15,770 bases of DNA, from positions 1-15,770 of the forward strand of contig JAZRXD010000017.1 in NCBI GenBank assembly GCA_045600045.1, written 5' to 3'. This DNA comes from UBA1715 sp045600045 (GTDB taxonomy: Bacteria > Bacteroidota > Bacteroidia > Bacteroidales > UBA1715). Made by a program: the position numbers and the translations under genes. Below, one piece after another: positions 1 through 8,402 of this stretch. The notes below the pieces were generated by a model. It worked only from the letters and a program-made list of their open reading frames with translations, searched no databases and was not told where the DNA came from. The stretch's first letter is position 1. Each line of letters begins with the position of its first letter.

Positions 1-858
1 TCCGGTGTGGTCGCCGAAAGGACCTTCTAAAAATTTTTCTTCGCTTGGATCGATGTAGCCTTCCAATACAAAATCTGCATCTGCTGGCACTTCCAAATCA
101 TTTGTTATGCATTTTGTCAGTGTAACGGATTTTTGACATAAAAATCCAGTTAGCAGTGCTTCGTCAATATTTTCGGGAAGAGGAGCTGTCGCTGCAAATA
201 TATTTGCTGGATTTCCGCCAATAGCTACGCTCACTGGCATTTTTTTACCTAATTTTTTATAAGCTTCGTAATGATTTGCTCCGGTTTTGTTCACATGCCA
301 ATGCATTCCTGTTGTTTGTTTGTCGAGAATTTGCATGCGATACATACCCATATTTCTTGTTCCCGTTTCTGGATTTTGCGTCACAACCATCGGAAATGTT
401 ATGTACTTTCCTCCGTCGTGTTTCCAACATTGGAGAATTGGTAATTTCGACAAATCAACTTCTTTTTCAATGATTTCCTGACATTCAGCGTGGGCTTTTT
501 GATGTTTGGGCATCCACGAATTTAATTCGGAAAGAAGCGGAATGAGGGAAAGTTTGTCTCCAAACGTTTTTTTCGGGCTTGTGGCCTGTTTGAATATTGC
601 CTCAATTCTGTCTTTATGGTCGTCTAATTTGTGGCAATTTAGAGCCAAACAAATCCTTTTTTCATTTCCCAATGCATTGATAAGAATTGGAAATTCGGTA
701 CCATTATTTGTAAACAACAACGCTTTGTTTCTGTTTGCCGGCGCTTTGCATATTCTATCGGTTATTTCGGTGATTTCCAACGTCGTACTAACAGGTTCTG
801 TAATTGTTAGCAATTCGTTTTCGTCTTTTAATTTTTGAATGAAATCCGATAAATTCAT
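1..858 (-). CDS. ubiD: UbiD-family (de)carboxylase, 3' part missing
   Basis: This is a prenylated-FMN-dependent decarboxylase of the UbiD family, often annotated in this phylum as menaquinone biosynthesis decarboxylase. The frame is open for 286 codons from the ATG at 858-856 to the left edge, so the C-terminal part lies outside the window. Family blocks visible are RNMGMYRMQ (residues 168-176), GMHWHVNKTGAN (from about 184), a GGNPA block with a following PLPENIDEALLTG, and EGPFGDHTG (278-286). These match the prFMN- and metal-binding core of UbiD. The true substrate cannot be read from the sequence: a quinone-precursor acid is the usual guess, but other aromatic acids are possible. It is transcribed divergently from the GlmU-like gene, and a TATATTTG box lies about 90 bases upstream of the start. 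Nothing looks broken in the visible part. Confidence 0.93.
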   Translation of the reverse strand, partial: MNLSDFIQKLKDENELLTITEPVSTTLEITEITDRICKAPANRNKALLFTNNGTEFPILINALGNEKRICLALNCHKLDDHKDRIEAIFKQATSPKKTFGDKLSLIPLLSELNSWMPKHQKAHAECQEIIEKEVDLSKLPILQCWKHDGGKYITFPMVVTQNPETGTRNMGMYRMQILDKQTTGMHWHVNKTGANHYEAYKKLGKKMPVSVAIGGNPANIFAATAPLPENIDEALLTGFLCQKSVTLTKCITNDLEVPADADFVLEGYIDPSEEKFLEGPFGDHTG

Positions 859-947
859 TTTATGCTCAATGCGTAATTTTTGTTTATTGTTGATGGTCGC
901 GCACATACGATACGCACTTCATTTTAAACCTTTAATTCCTTTTCCGA

Positions 948-974
948 CAAATATACTTATTTATTTCGGTGCAA
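948..974 (-). promoter_or_regulatory. Candidate promoter for the UbiD-family gene
   Basis: Read on the minus strand, TATATTTG (955-948) matches the Bacteroidota -7 consensus TAnnTTTG exactly. A TTG (974-972) lies 16 bases upstream, close to the usual -33 element spacing. The implied leader is about 80 bases. The assignment rests on motif and position only. Confidence 0.45.
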
Positions 975-1020
975 CGTTGAGAAATCAAGAAGATTCAATC
1001 TTTTTACAAAAAGAAATGTG

Positions 1021-1028
1021 TACTTTTG
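1021..1028 (+). promoter_or_regulatory. Candidate -7 promoter box for the GlmU-like gene
   Basis: TACTTTTG fits the Bacteroidota consensus TAnnTTTG and ends 18 bases before the preferred ATG at 1047, implying a very short leader. No clear TTTG/TTG -33 element is seen at the right spacing (a T-run at 1001-1005 is the nearest). This position argues against translation starting at the TTG at 1026, which would lie inside the box. Confidence 0.4.
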
Positions 1029-1046
1029 ACTTCAAAATTAAACACA

Positions 1047-2225
1047 ATGAAAAATTATATTCTTTTTGACACTAAAATCCGCGAAGCTTTGAAACCATTT
1101 ACGTTTACGCGTCCGGTTTCGGAAATTCGTTGCGGAATATTAACAATAACAGAAAAATGGAATCGTCGTTTGCAAACAAATTGCTCGTTTAAAACGGCGG
1201 AATATTTACAAACAAAATTCAAATTGCTGCTAGGCAACGACAATGTTTTTATAAATAGTTCGATTTTCCCAACAAACGAAATTGTTAAAGCTGTTTTTGA
1301 TTTGCCGCAAAATTCCGTTTTGATTTCAGACAAAACATGGATTGCTGCTCACGTACAAAATTTGAATTCCGAAGAAGAGTTGGAAAAGCTTTCGAAAATT
1401 TCTTTTTCAGGCGAATGCAAACAATTGGAACATATTTGGAACATTTTTCAGTTCAATCCGGACGAAATCAATATTGATTTTGATCTGGTTACGGCAGGAC
1501 GTAAATCGCAGAATATTAGCGAAACCAATCGAGTGCTTTGTCCAGAAAACGTGTTTGTTGAAGAAGGAGCAAAGATTGAATTTGCAATCATAAATGCTTC
1601 CGAAGGCAAAGTCTATATAGGAAAAGATGCCGAAATATGGGAAAATGCTACAATTCGCGCACCTTTTGCAATGAATGAACATGCAGTAGTGAAAATGTCG
1701 GCAAAAATATACGAAGGAACTACAATTGGTCCGTATTCAAAAGTAGGTGGCGAAGTTCAAAATTCTGTGATTATTGGTTATTCGAACAAAGGTCACGATG
1801 GTTATCTTGGAAATTCCGTTTTGGGTGAATGGTGCAATCTTGGTGCGGATACAAACAATTCTAATTTGAAAAATGACTATTCAAATGTGAAAGTTTGGAA
1901 TTATGCGACAGGTCATTTCGAAAATTCAGGTTTGCAATTTTGTGGTTTGATGATGGGTGATCATTCAAAATCGGCAATAAATACAATGTTTAACACAGGT
2001 ACTGTGGTAGGTGTCAGTTCAAATATTTTTGGAGGTGGTTTTCCTCGAAATTTTATCCCTTCGTTTACTCGTGGTGGTTCGCAAGGTATGGAAGAATACC
2101 ATTTGCAAAAAGCTTGTGAAACGGCTAAGCGTGTGTATGCACGTCGTCACAAGGAATTTGATGAAGAGGAAACTGCTATTTTGGCAACAATTTTCGAGGA
2201 AACGCGACAAAATCGTGTTTTTTAG
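1047..2225 (+). CDS. GlmU-like sugar nucleotidyltransferase/acyltransferase, Bacteroidota type
   Basis: A 392-residue protein of the alternative bacterial GlmU family (the group modelled as TIGR03991), thought to supply UDP-GlcNAc by uridylylation and possibly acetylation of glucosamine-1-phosphate in bacteria lacking standard GlmU. The N-terminus carries the family's block PFTFTRPVSEIRCGILTI (about residues 15-32) instead of the Gly-rich GTRM loop of classical pyrophosphorylases. From about residue 165 to 330 there are hexapeptide repeats of a left-handed beta helix (VYIGKDAEIWENATI, SAKIYEGTTIGPYSKVGGE), then the hallmark GEWCNLGADTNNSNLKN and GLMMGDHSKSAINTMFNTG. Start: the ATG at 1047 begins MKNYILFD, as expected for the family; an upstream in-frame TTG at 1026 overlaps the promoter-like box and is less likely. 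Lon follows 69 bases after the stop, possibly in the same transcript. The exact sugar substrate is inferred from family membership. Confidence 0.88.
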   Translation: MKNYILFDTKIREALKPFTFTRPVSEIRCGILTITEKWNRRLQTNCSFKTAEYLQTKFKLLLGNDNVFINSSIFPTNEIVKAVFDLPQNSVLISDKTWIAAHVQNLNSEEELEKLSKISFSGECKQLEHIWNIFQFNPDEINIDFDLVTAGRKSQNISETNRVLCPENVFVEEGAKIEFAIINASEGKVYIGKDAEIWENATIRAPFAMNEHAVVKMSAKIYEGTTIGPYSKVGGEVQNSVIIGYSNKGHDGYLGNSVLGEWCNLGADTNNSNLKNDYSNVKVWNYATGHFENSGLQFCGLMMGDHSKSAINTMFNTGTVVGVSSNIFGGGFPRNFIPSFTRGGSQGMEEYHLQKACETAKRVYARRHKEFDEEETAILATIFEETRQNRVF

Positions 2226-2294
2226 AGGTTGGCATACGGTTTGACTTTAGCGGAATCCGAAAAAAATAATGAAAAAACTGACATTTTGACTTAT

Positions 2295-4730
2295 ATGGCA
2301 AACTCAAGAAAAAAAGATTTTACAAATTTATTGTTGGACTCGATAGACGGAAATGCTGAAATAATACCAATAATGGCGGATGAGGATATGCAAACTCCTC
2401 GTGATGTGGAGATTCCTGATGTACTGCCAATTTTGCCGTTGAAAAATGCGATTTTGTTTCCTGGCGTTGTTATGCCAATAACTGTTGGAAGGGAACAATC
2501 AATCCGTTTGATTCGGGATTACAATAAAAAAACGAAAATTATTGGTACTGCAACCCAACGTAATCCTCAAATAGAAAAACCTGTTTTGGCCGATTTGTTT
2601 TCGGTTGGAACGGTTGCGCAAATACTCAAGATATTGGAAATGCCAGACGGAAATACAATGGTGATTTTACAAGGTATTTCACGTATTGCAATAGTTGAGC
2701 AAATTCAGCACGAACCGTATATGATGTGCAATGTTGTTCGCAGAAACGATATCGTTGCGCCTCGTGACAAGGAATTCGATGCAATGATTTCGTCGATTAA
2801 GGATATGTCGTTGAAGGTTATGAAAATGTCTTCGCAAGTTTCCAAGGAATCGGTTTTTGCAATCAAAAATATATCGAATTCCACATTCATAATCAATTTC
2901 ATGTCGTCGAATGTCGATGCTCCGATTGACAAAAAAATCTCGTTGCTCGATACCGATGATTTGAAATCTCGTGCCGTGTTGTTGATGCAATTGTTGTCGC
3001 AACAGGTTCAGATTCTTGAAATAAAGAATGATATTTTGAATAAAACTCGTCAGGATATCGATCAACAACAACGTGATTATTTCTTGCACCAACAAATGAA
3101 GCAAATTCAAAGTGAGTTAGGTGAAGAATCGATAGATGAGGAACTTGAAAAATTCCGCGAAGTTGCAAAGAAGAAAAAATGGTCGAAGGAAGTTGCCGAA
3201 CAATTCGAAAAAGAATTGTCGAAATTGAACAGAATCGGCGTTCATTCACCTGATTATCCTGTGCAATATTCGTATGTGCAAACTATGTTGGATTTGCCAT
3301 GGAATGAATATACTGAAGATAATTTCGATTTAAAACATGCCGAAAAAGTATTGAATCAAGATCATTACGGACTTGACAAGGTTAAAAAACGTATTTTGGA
3401 ACATTTGGCTGTTCTTAAATTGAAAAACGATATGAAATCGCCAATTCTATGCTTGTACGGTCCTCCGGGAGTTGGAAAAACTTCGTTGGGAAAATCAATC
3501 GCAACAGCATTGAATAGAAAATATTGTAGAATGTCGCTTGGTGGTTTACACGATGAATCGGAGATTCGTGGACATCGCAAAACGTACATTGGAGCTATGC
3601 CTGGACGAATCATTCAGAATTTGAAAAAAGTGAAATCGGCAAATCCGGTTTTTGTGTTGGACGAGGTTGATAAAGTTGGACGCGACGTCCATGGCGATCC
3701 CGAATCTGCATTGCTCGAAGTTCTTGATCCTGAACAAAATAGCACGTTTTACGATAATTATTTGGAATTAGATTTTGACTTGTCGAAAGTTATGTTCATT
3801 GCTACCGCAAATAATGTTGAGTCTATTAGTCCGGCACTTCGTGATAGAATGGAAATGATTGACATTTCGGGTTATATAGCAGAAGAAAAAATTGAAATCG
3901 CTAAACGTCATCTTATTCCGAATCAATTGAAAAACAATGGTTTGGAGGAAAATTCGTTGAAATTCCCATCAAAAACAATCGAATATTTGATTATCAATCA
4001 TACTCGTGAATCGGGTGTTCGTGGTTTGGATAAGAAAATAGCAGAAGTGGTTCGTGCGTATGCACAAAAGGTCGTTCGCGAAGAAGAGTTTTCGCAAACT
4101 GTTTCTATTGAAAACATCAAGGAAATTTTAGGCAAACCGGATTTTTATTCCGAAATATACGAAGGCAATGATTTTGCGGGCGTTGTGACAGGTTTGGCGT
4201 GGACTGCAGTCGGGGGCGAAATATTGTACATAGAAACAAGTTATAGTAAGGGTAAAGGTGCTCTCACATTGACAGGAAATTTGGGAAATGTGATGAAAGA
4301 GTCTGCTACCATTGCTTTGGAATATGTGAAATCGCACGCCGTTCAATTTGGACTTGATACTTTTGATTTTGACAATACGAATATTCATCTTCATGTTCCT
4401 GAAGGTGCAATTCCAAAAGATGGGCCGTCTGCCGGAATTACTATGGCAACATCAATTGTGAGTGCATTAACTCACAAAAAAGTGAAAAAACGTATTGCAA
4501 TGACAGGAGAAATCACGTTACGTGGAAAAGTTCTTCCTGTTGGTGGAATAAAGGAAAAAATTCTTGCAGCAAAACGAGCTGGAATACAAGAAATTATACT
4601 TTGTTCTCAGAACGAAAAAGATATTGATGAAATTGGCGAAAAATATCTAAAAGGTGTTTCGTTCAAATATGTGAATGAAGTTTCCGAAGTTATTTCGTAT
4701 GCTTTGTTAGACGAAAAGTCAACAAAATAG
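2295..4730 (+). CDS. lon: ATP-dependent protease Lon
   Basis: An 811-residue cytoplasmic AAA+ serine protease that degrades misfolded and regulatory proteins. The LON substrate-binding domain begins near residue 35 (DVLPILPLKNAILFPGVVMP). A helical linker follows, then the AAA+ module with Walker A GPPGVGKT (389-396), Walker B FVLDEVD (453-459) and a sensor region (IATANN). The C-terminal protease domain contains the catalytic Ser in PKDGPSAG (S712) and Lys in VGGIKEK (K753), the Ser-Lys dyad of LonA. Length is typical of LonA in this phylum. Start: the ATG at 2295 (MANSRKKDF) is preferred; an in-frame TTG at 2229, only three bases after the previous stop, would add 22 residues that look unlike Lon. 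The gene follows the GlmU-like gene without a visible terminator and converges on the sigma factor gene. Confidence 0.97.
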   Translation: MANSRKKDFTNLLLDSIDGNAEIIPIMADEDMQTPRDVEIPDVLPILPLKNAILFPGVVMPITVGREQSIRLIRDYNKKTKIIGTATQRNPQIEKPVLADLFSVGTVAQILKILEMPDGNTMVILQGISRIAIVEQIQHEPYMMCNVVRRNDIVAPRDKEFDAMISSIKDMSLKVMKMSSQVSKESVFAIKNISNSTFIINFMSSNVDAPIDKKISLLDTDDLKSRAVLLMQLLSQQVQILEIKNDILNKTRQDIDQQQRDYFLHQQMKQIQSELGEESIDEELEKFREVAKKKKWSKEVAEQFEKELSKLNRIGVHSPDYPVQYSYVQTMLDLPWNEYTEDNFDLKHAEKVLNQDHYGLDKVKKRILEHLAVLKLKNDMKSPILCLYGPPGVGKTSLGKSIATALNRKYCRMSLGGLHDESEIRGHRKTYIGAMPGRIIQNLKKVKSANPVFVLDEVDKVGRDVHGDPESALLEVLDPEQNSTFYDNYLELDFDLSKVMFIATANNVESISPALRDRMEMIDISGYIAEEKIEIAKRHLIPNQLKNNGLEENSLKFPSKTIEYLIINHTRESGVRGLDKKIAEVVRAYAQKVVREEEFSQTVSIENIKEILGKPDFYSEIYEGNDFAGVVTGLAWTAVGGEILYIETSYSKGKGALTLTGNLGNVMKESATIALEYVKSHAVQFGLDTFDFDNTNIHLHVPEGAIPKDGPSAGITMATSIVSALTHKKVKKRIAMTGEITLRGKVLPVGGIKEKILAAKRAGIQEIILCSQNEKDIDEIGEKYLKGVSFKYVNEVSEVISYALLDEKSTK

Positions 4731-4734
4731 GATT

Positions 4735-4780
4735 TAGTAGCCAGAATTTAGCATTAGAGAAAACTAATTTCTGGCTACTA
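4735..4780. terminator. Bidirectional hairpin terminator between lon and the sigma factor gene
   Basis: TAGTAGCCAGAA (4735-4746) pairs perfectly with TTCTGGCTACTA (4769-4780). After one T/T mismatch, TTAG (4748-4751) pairs with CTAA (4764-4767), leaving a 12-base A-rich loop. The hairpin fills almost the whole gap between two convergent stop codons, so it can serve both transcripts. There is no long T-tract on either side, so it may act as a barrier or 3'-end stabiliser as well as, or instead of, an intrinsic terminator. Confidence 0.75.
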
Positions 4781-4783
4781 TAA

Positions 4784-5371
4784 TTATTGCAAAGTCATTG
4801 TAAGATTTTTTTCATCAATCATTTTTCGGAGATTGATGATTGCGTATCTCATTCGTCCAAGGGCGGTGTTTATGCTAATTCCTTGAACTTCGGCAATTTC
4901 TTTAAAACTCATGTCAAGATTTAGTCTCATAAGAACCGTAGAGCGTTGTTCTTCTGGCAGTTCGTGGATGAGCTTTTTCAAATCGTTGCTGATTTGTGTT
5001 TTTACCAATTTTGTTTCTATTGTGTCGTCGGAAAATTTTGCGTTGTTGAATAAATCAATTTCTCCAATTTCGTTCGGCATAGTAGGAAGTTTGTTTTCTT
5101 TTCTGAAATGGTCGATTACAATGTTGTGGGCAATTCTGAACAACCAAGCGGAAAAATGTCCGTCGTCTTCGTAGTTGCTTCTTTTAATAGAGTTTATGAC
5201 TTTTACAAAAGTTTCTTGGCAGAGATCTTCCGCAAGCATTGTATTTTTTACTAAATGACGGATGTAGCCCAGTAATTTACTGTGGTAACGAGTGATTAAA
5301 ATATCCATAGCTGAATTATCGCCATTGCCGAATGCAACAATCAATTCATGGTCAGACAACATACTTTTCAT
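4784..5371 (-). CDS. RNA polymerase sigma factor, ECF subfamily
   Basis: A 195-residue ECF sigma factor directing RNA polymerase to an alternative promoter set. Sigma region 2 spans about residues 22-92, with AEDLCQETFVKVI (47-59) and FSAWLFRIAHNIVIDHFRK (73-91). Sigma region 4 spans about 135-185, with LPEEQRSTVLMRL, then the helix-turn-helix MSFKEIAEVQGISINTALG (154-172) and MRYAIINLRK. Regions 1.2 and 3 are absent, as expected for ECF. The wording of region 4 is that of a conserved Bacteroidota group. Start: the ATG at 5371; a second ATG three codons in (MLSDHEL) is also possible. No anti-sigma or membrane partner gene is adjacent: lon lies downstream in the opposite direction and uvrA diverges from it. 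This suggests control by other means, for example stress-dependent expression or a distant partner. Its regulon cannot be told from the sequence. Confidence 0.93.
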   Translation of the reverse strand: MKSMLSDHELIVAFGNGDNSAMDILITRYHSKLLGYIRHLVKNTMLAEDLCQETFVKVINSIKRSNYEDDGHFSAWLFRIAHNIVIDHFRKENKLPTMPNEIGEIDLFNNAKFSDDTIETKLVKTQISNDLKKLIHELPEEQRSTVLMRLNLDMSFKEIAEVQGISINTALGRMRYAIINLRKMIDEKNLTMTLQ

Positions 5372-5454
5372 AGCAAATCATTATTAAGTTAACACTAATA
5401 ATTTTTTGAAAAGTAGATGTATCCTATAGGCAATAATTTTAAAATTAACAATCA

Positions 5455-5484
5455 CAAATATATAAAATTAGGTTTTCAAAACAA
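5455..5484 (-). promoter_or_regulatory. Candidate promoter for the ECF sigma gene
   Basis: On the minus strand, TATATTTG (5462-5455) is a perfect TAnnTTTG -7 box, with TTG (5484-5482) 19 bases upstream, matching the Bacteroidota -33/-7 arrangement. It implies a leader of about 75 bases before the ATG at 5371. The octamer is identical to the one upstream of the UbiD-family gene. Confidence 0.5.
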
Positions 5485-5504
5485 GCAAAAACAAATAATA
5501 AATT

Positions 5505-5512
5505 TATTTTTG
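5505..5512 (+). promoter_or_regulatory. Candidate -7 promoter box for uvrA
   Basis: TATTTTTG matches TAnnTTTG and ends 15 bases before the preferred uvrA ATG at 5528, so the leader would be very short. No convincing -33 TTTG is present at the normal distance, so confidence is limited. The box argues that the longer reading from 5417 is not translated. Confidence 0.35.
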
Positions 5513-5527
5513 CGTTTGGATATTCAA

Positions 5528-8293
5528 ATGATGGAAAATTCGGATATAGAGGTTAAAGGCGCTGCGGTACACAATCTAAAAAAGATTGATGTCACAATAC
5601 CCCGAGGAAGTTTTGTCGTGGTAACGGGTGTTTCTGGTTCTGGAAAATCATCATTGGCGTTCGATACTATTTATGCTGAAGGACAACGTCGATATGTGGA
5701 AAGTTTGTCGTCATACGCCCGTCAGTTTTTGGGTAAAATCCATAAACCGGAAGTAGAATCAATCTCGGGAATTCCACCAGCAATTGCCATCGAACAAAAA
5801 GTGAATGCGGTAAATCCTCGTTCTACGGTTGGCACGTCAACAGAAATTTATGATTATATAAAATTGTTGTTTTCGCGAATCGGAAAAACCTATTCGCCAA
5901 TTTCGGGTTGCGAAGTAAAACGTCATTCTGTGCAGGATGTCGTTGATTTTATAGTGCAACAAGCAGGAAAACGATGTTATTTATCAACGGAATTGTTGTA
6001 TGATGGTATTTCGTTGCAACAAAAATTGGAAAGTCTTGAAAAAGAAGGATTTAACCGTTTGTTGATAGATGGAAAAATCGTTAGATTTTCTGATTTGAGC
6101 GAGAAAGTATCGTTTGAAAAAGCATATTTGTTGATTGACCGATTTGTAGCCGATGAATCAATAAAAGGCCGAATGGCTGATTCTGTACAAACAGCCTTTC
6201 GCGAAGGAAATGATACGTGTGTGGTTTTGATAGAAGAAGGGGGATTAAAACAATATGATTTTTCAAATCGTTTTGAGGCTGATGGAATGACGTTTGAAGA
6301 ACCGTCGGTGTTCATGTTTAATTTTAACAGCCCGCTGGGAGCATGTCCTACGTGCGAGGGTTTTGGTAAGATTGTAGGAATTGATCCGAATAAAATTATT
6401 CCGGACAAGAAACTTTCTGTTTGGGAAAATGCAATCGCATGTTGGCGGGGTGATAAAATGAGCGAATGGAAAAATCAATTGGTTATGAATGCGTCGAAAT
6501 TCAAGTTCCCGATTCATAAACCATATAACGAATTGACCGAAGAACAAAAGAAATTATTGTGGACAGGAAATCAATATTTTGGAGGAATAAACGATTTCTT
6601 TGAAATGGTCGAACATAATCTCTATAAAATACAATATAGAGTAATGTTGTCGCGGTTCCGAGGAAAAACAGCGTGTCCGGAATGTAATGGCTCTCGATTG
6701 AAAAAAGAAGCAGGTTATGTAAAAGTTGCAGGAAAAAATATTCTTGATTTGGTTGAAATGCCGATATCGAAATTGTGCGATTTTTTCGAGAATATTCAAT
6801 TGAGTGAATACGAAATGTCGGTTTCAGACCGATTGATTCTTGAAATAAAAACGCGTCTTCGGGTTTTGAACGAGGTTGGGTTAGGTTATTTAACGTTGAA
6901 TCGTTTGTCGAATACGTTGTCGGGAGGCGAATCTCAACGTATAAATTTGGCAACGTCGTTGGGAAGTAACCTCGTTGGTTCTCTTTATATACTCGATGAA
7001 CCAAGTATTGGTTTGCATCCACGTGATACAGATAGATTGATTCGTGTTTTGAAACAATTGCAAGGTTTGGGAAATACGGTTGTTGTTGTTGAACACGATG
7101 AAGAAATGATGCGTGCGGCGGACGATATTGTTGATATTGGTCCAAATGCCGGCGTGAATGGCGGACAAGTTGTTTTCCAAGGATCTATGAAAGATTTGTT
7201 GGAAAAAGGTAACACACTTACAGCAGATTATTTGACAGGAAGAAAGCAAATAGAAGTTCCGAAAATACGTCGTTCGTGGAAAAATTGCATTACTATTTCA
7301 GGTGCACGAGAAAACAATTTGAAGGATATCACGGTGCAAATTCCGTTAGGCGTTTTTACTGTTGTTACGGGTGTTTCTGGCTCGGGTAAATCATCATTGA
7401 TTGACAAAATATTGTATCCTGGAGTTCAGCAAGCATTGGGCATAACAGGTTCGACGTATGGCGATTGTGATGAAATAACTGGTTTGTCCACTATTCATTC
7501 TGTGGAATTTGTCGATCAAAATCCAATAGGAAAATCAACTCGTTCCAATCCAGTAACGTATAGCAAGGCGTTCGATGATATACGAACATTATTTGCAAGT
7601 CAGAAATCTGCTCAATTGCAGGGGTATAAACCGGCTTATTTTTCTTTTAATACCGATGGAGGACGTTGTGAGGAATGTAAAGGCGATGGCGTAATAAAAG
7701 TTGAAATGCAATTTATGGCCGATGTAGAGTTGGTGTGTGAGGAATGTCAGGGACGACGTTACAAAAGCGATATTTTAGAAATTTTGTACAGAGGAAAATC
7801 GATAGCTGATGTTTTGGATATGACTGTTGATGAGGCAATTTTGTTCTTTAAAGATGATACATCAACTATAACCCAACGAATTGCGGAACGTCTACAATCG
7901 TTACAAGATGTAGGATTGGGATATGTTTCGCTCGGACAATCTTCAAGCACATTTTCGGGCGGAGAGTTGCAAAGAATCAAATTAGCGACATTTTTAGGGA
8001 AAGACAACTCAGAAAAATGTTTGTTTATTTTTGACGAACCAACTACAGGTTTGCATTTTCACGACATTAAGAAATTGATGGATTCGTTTAATCGTTTGTT
8101 GGCACACGGACATACAGTTGTAGTTATAGAACACAATTTAGATGTGATAAAATGTGCCGATTGGATTATTGATATGGGCCCGGAAGGAGGCGAAAAAGGT
8201 GGAAATGTTGTGTTTGCAGGCAAGCCTGAAGAGTTGTTGAAATGTAAGGAATCTTATACCGCAAAATATTTGAAAGAAAAATTGTCACGTTGA
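5528..8293 (+). CDS. uvrA: UvrABC excinuclease subunit A
   Basis: A 921-residue ATPase that recognises bulky DNA lesions with UvrB in nucleotide excision repair. It has two tandem ABC modules. First: Walker A GVSGSGKS (34-41), signature LSGGESQ (464-470), Walker B with D490-E491. Second: Walker A GVSGSGKS (615-622), signature FSGGELQ (809-815), Walker B with D836-E837. The second zinc module is complete: C714-x2-C717-x19-C737-x2-C740. The first zinc module keeps only its second pair (C273, C276, in GACPTC); where the first CxxC would sit the sequence reads RFEADGMTFEEPS. Start: ATG at 5528 (MMENSDIEVKGA) or the adjacent ATG at 5531. A reading from 5417 adds 37 residues rich in Asn/Lys/Gln and runs through the promoter-like box, so it is rejected. 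The gene diverges from the sigma factor gene. Length is within the family range. Confidence 0.97.
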   Translation: MMENSDIEVKGAAVHNLKKIDVTIPRGSFVVVTGVSGSGKSSLAFDTIYAEGQRRYVESLSSYARQFLGKIHKPEVESISGIPPAIAIEQKVNAVNPRSTVGTSTEIYDYIKLLFSRIGKTYSPISGCEVKRHSVQDVVDFIVQQAGKRCYLSTELLYDGISLQQKLESLEKEGFNRLLIDGKIVRFSDLSEKVSFEKAYLLIDRFVADESIKGRMADSVQTAFREGNDTCVVLIEEGGLKQYDFSNRFEADGMTFEEPSVFMFNFNSPLGACPTCEGFGKIVGIDPNKIIPDKKLSVWENAIACWRGDKMSEWKNQLVMNASKFKFPIHKPYNELTEEQKKLLWTGNQYFGGINDFFEMVEHNLYKIQYRVMLSRFRGKTACPECNGSRLKKEAGYVKVAGKNILDLVEMPISKLCDFFENIQLSEYEMSVSDRLILEIKTRLRVLNEVGLGYLTLNRLSNTLSGGESQRINLATSLGSNLVGSLYILDEPSIGLHPRDTDRLIRVLKQLQGLGNTVVVVEHDEEMMRAADDIVDIGPNAGVNGGQVVFQGSMKDLLEKGNTLTADYLTGRKQIEVPKIRRSWKNCITISGARENNLKDITVQIPLGVFTVVTGVSGSGKSSLIDKILYPGVQQALGITGSTYGDCDEITGLSTIHSVEFVDQNPIGKSTRSNPVTYSKAFDDIRTLFASQKSAQLQGYKPAYFSFNTDGGRCEECKGDGVIKVEMQFMADVELVCEECQGRRYKSDILEILYRGKSIADVLDMTVDEAILFFKDDTSTITQRIAERLQSLQDVGLGYVSLGQSSSTFSGGELQRIKLATFLGKDNSEKCLFIFDEPTTGLHFHDIKKLMDSFNRLLAHGHTVVVIEHNLDVIKCADWIIDMGPEGGEKGGNVVFAGKPEELLKCKESYTAKYLKEKLSR

Positions 8294-8319
8294 TTTTATC
8301 AAAATCCCTTATAAAATCA
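8291..8319 (+). terminator. Weak hairpin at the end of uvrA
   Basis: TGATTTTAT (8291-8299, including the uvrA stop codon) and ATAAAATCA (8311-8319) are perfect inverted repeats with an 11-base loop. The stem is AT-rich and no T-tract follows directly, although T-runs occur from about 8340. It could end or stabilise the uvrA transcript, but the call is tentative. Confidence 0.35.
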
Positions 8320-8343
8320 GCATTCAACACTCTACGTTATTTT

Positions 8344-8361
8344 ATTTTTCCTATATTTACA
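8344..8361 (+). promoter_or_regulatory. Candidate promoter of the glycan operon
   Basis: ATTTTTCCTATATTTACA contains TATATTTA (8352-8359), one base off the TAnnTTTG -7 consensus, preceded by a T-run. It lies about 40 bases before the ABC ATPase start. A near-identical 18-mer (16 of 18 bases) occurs at 15312-15329 before the glycosyltransferase. There is no clear -33 TTTG. Confidence 0.4.
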
Positions 8362-8402
8362 ACATCATAATGCATTGTGCGTTGTGATTTAAGTATTGAA
8401 TC

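Noticed and set aside
506..838. Open frame on the plus strand opposite the UbiD-family gene
   Set aside because: The minus strand encodes clear UbiD motifs in one unbroken frame across this region; the plus-strand frame has no recognisable features.
2229..2294. Upstream TTG extension of Lon
   Set aside because: The added 22 residues do not resemble Lon, and an ATG at 2295 gives the expected N-terminus.
5417..5527. Upstream ATG extension of UvrA
   Set aside because: The extra 37 residues are low-complexity Asn/Lys/Gln and pass through promoter-like sequences for both divergent genes; UvrA proteins normally start near the ATG at 5528.
6501..7145. A 214-codon open frame on the minus strand inside uvrA
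   Set aside because: It lies wholly antisense to strongly conserved UvrA ABC-domain sequence, has no recognisable domain and overlaps other antisense frames; its openness follows from uvrA codon use.
8370..8387. Tiny leader frame ATG-His-Cys-Ala-Leu-stop before the ABC ATPase
   Set aside because: Five codons with no regulatory signature such as repeated residues or an attenuator hairpin; likely chance.
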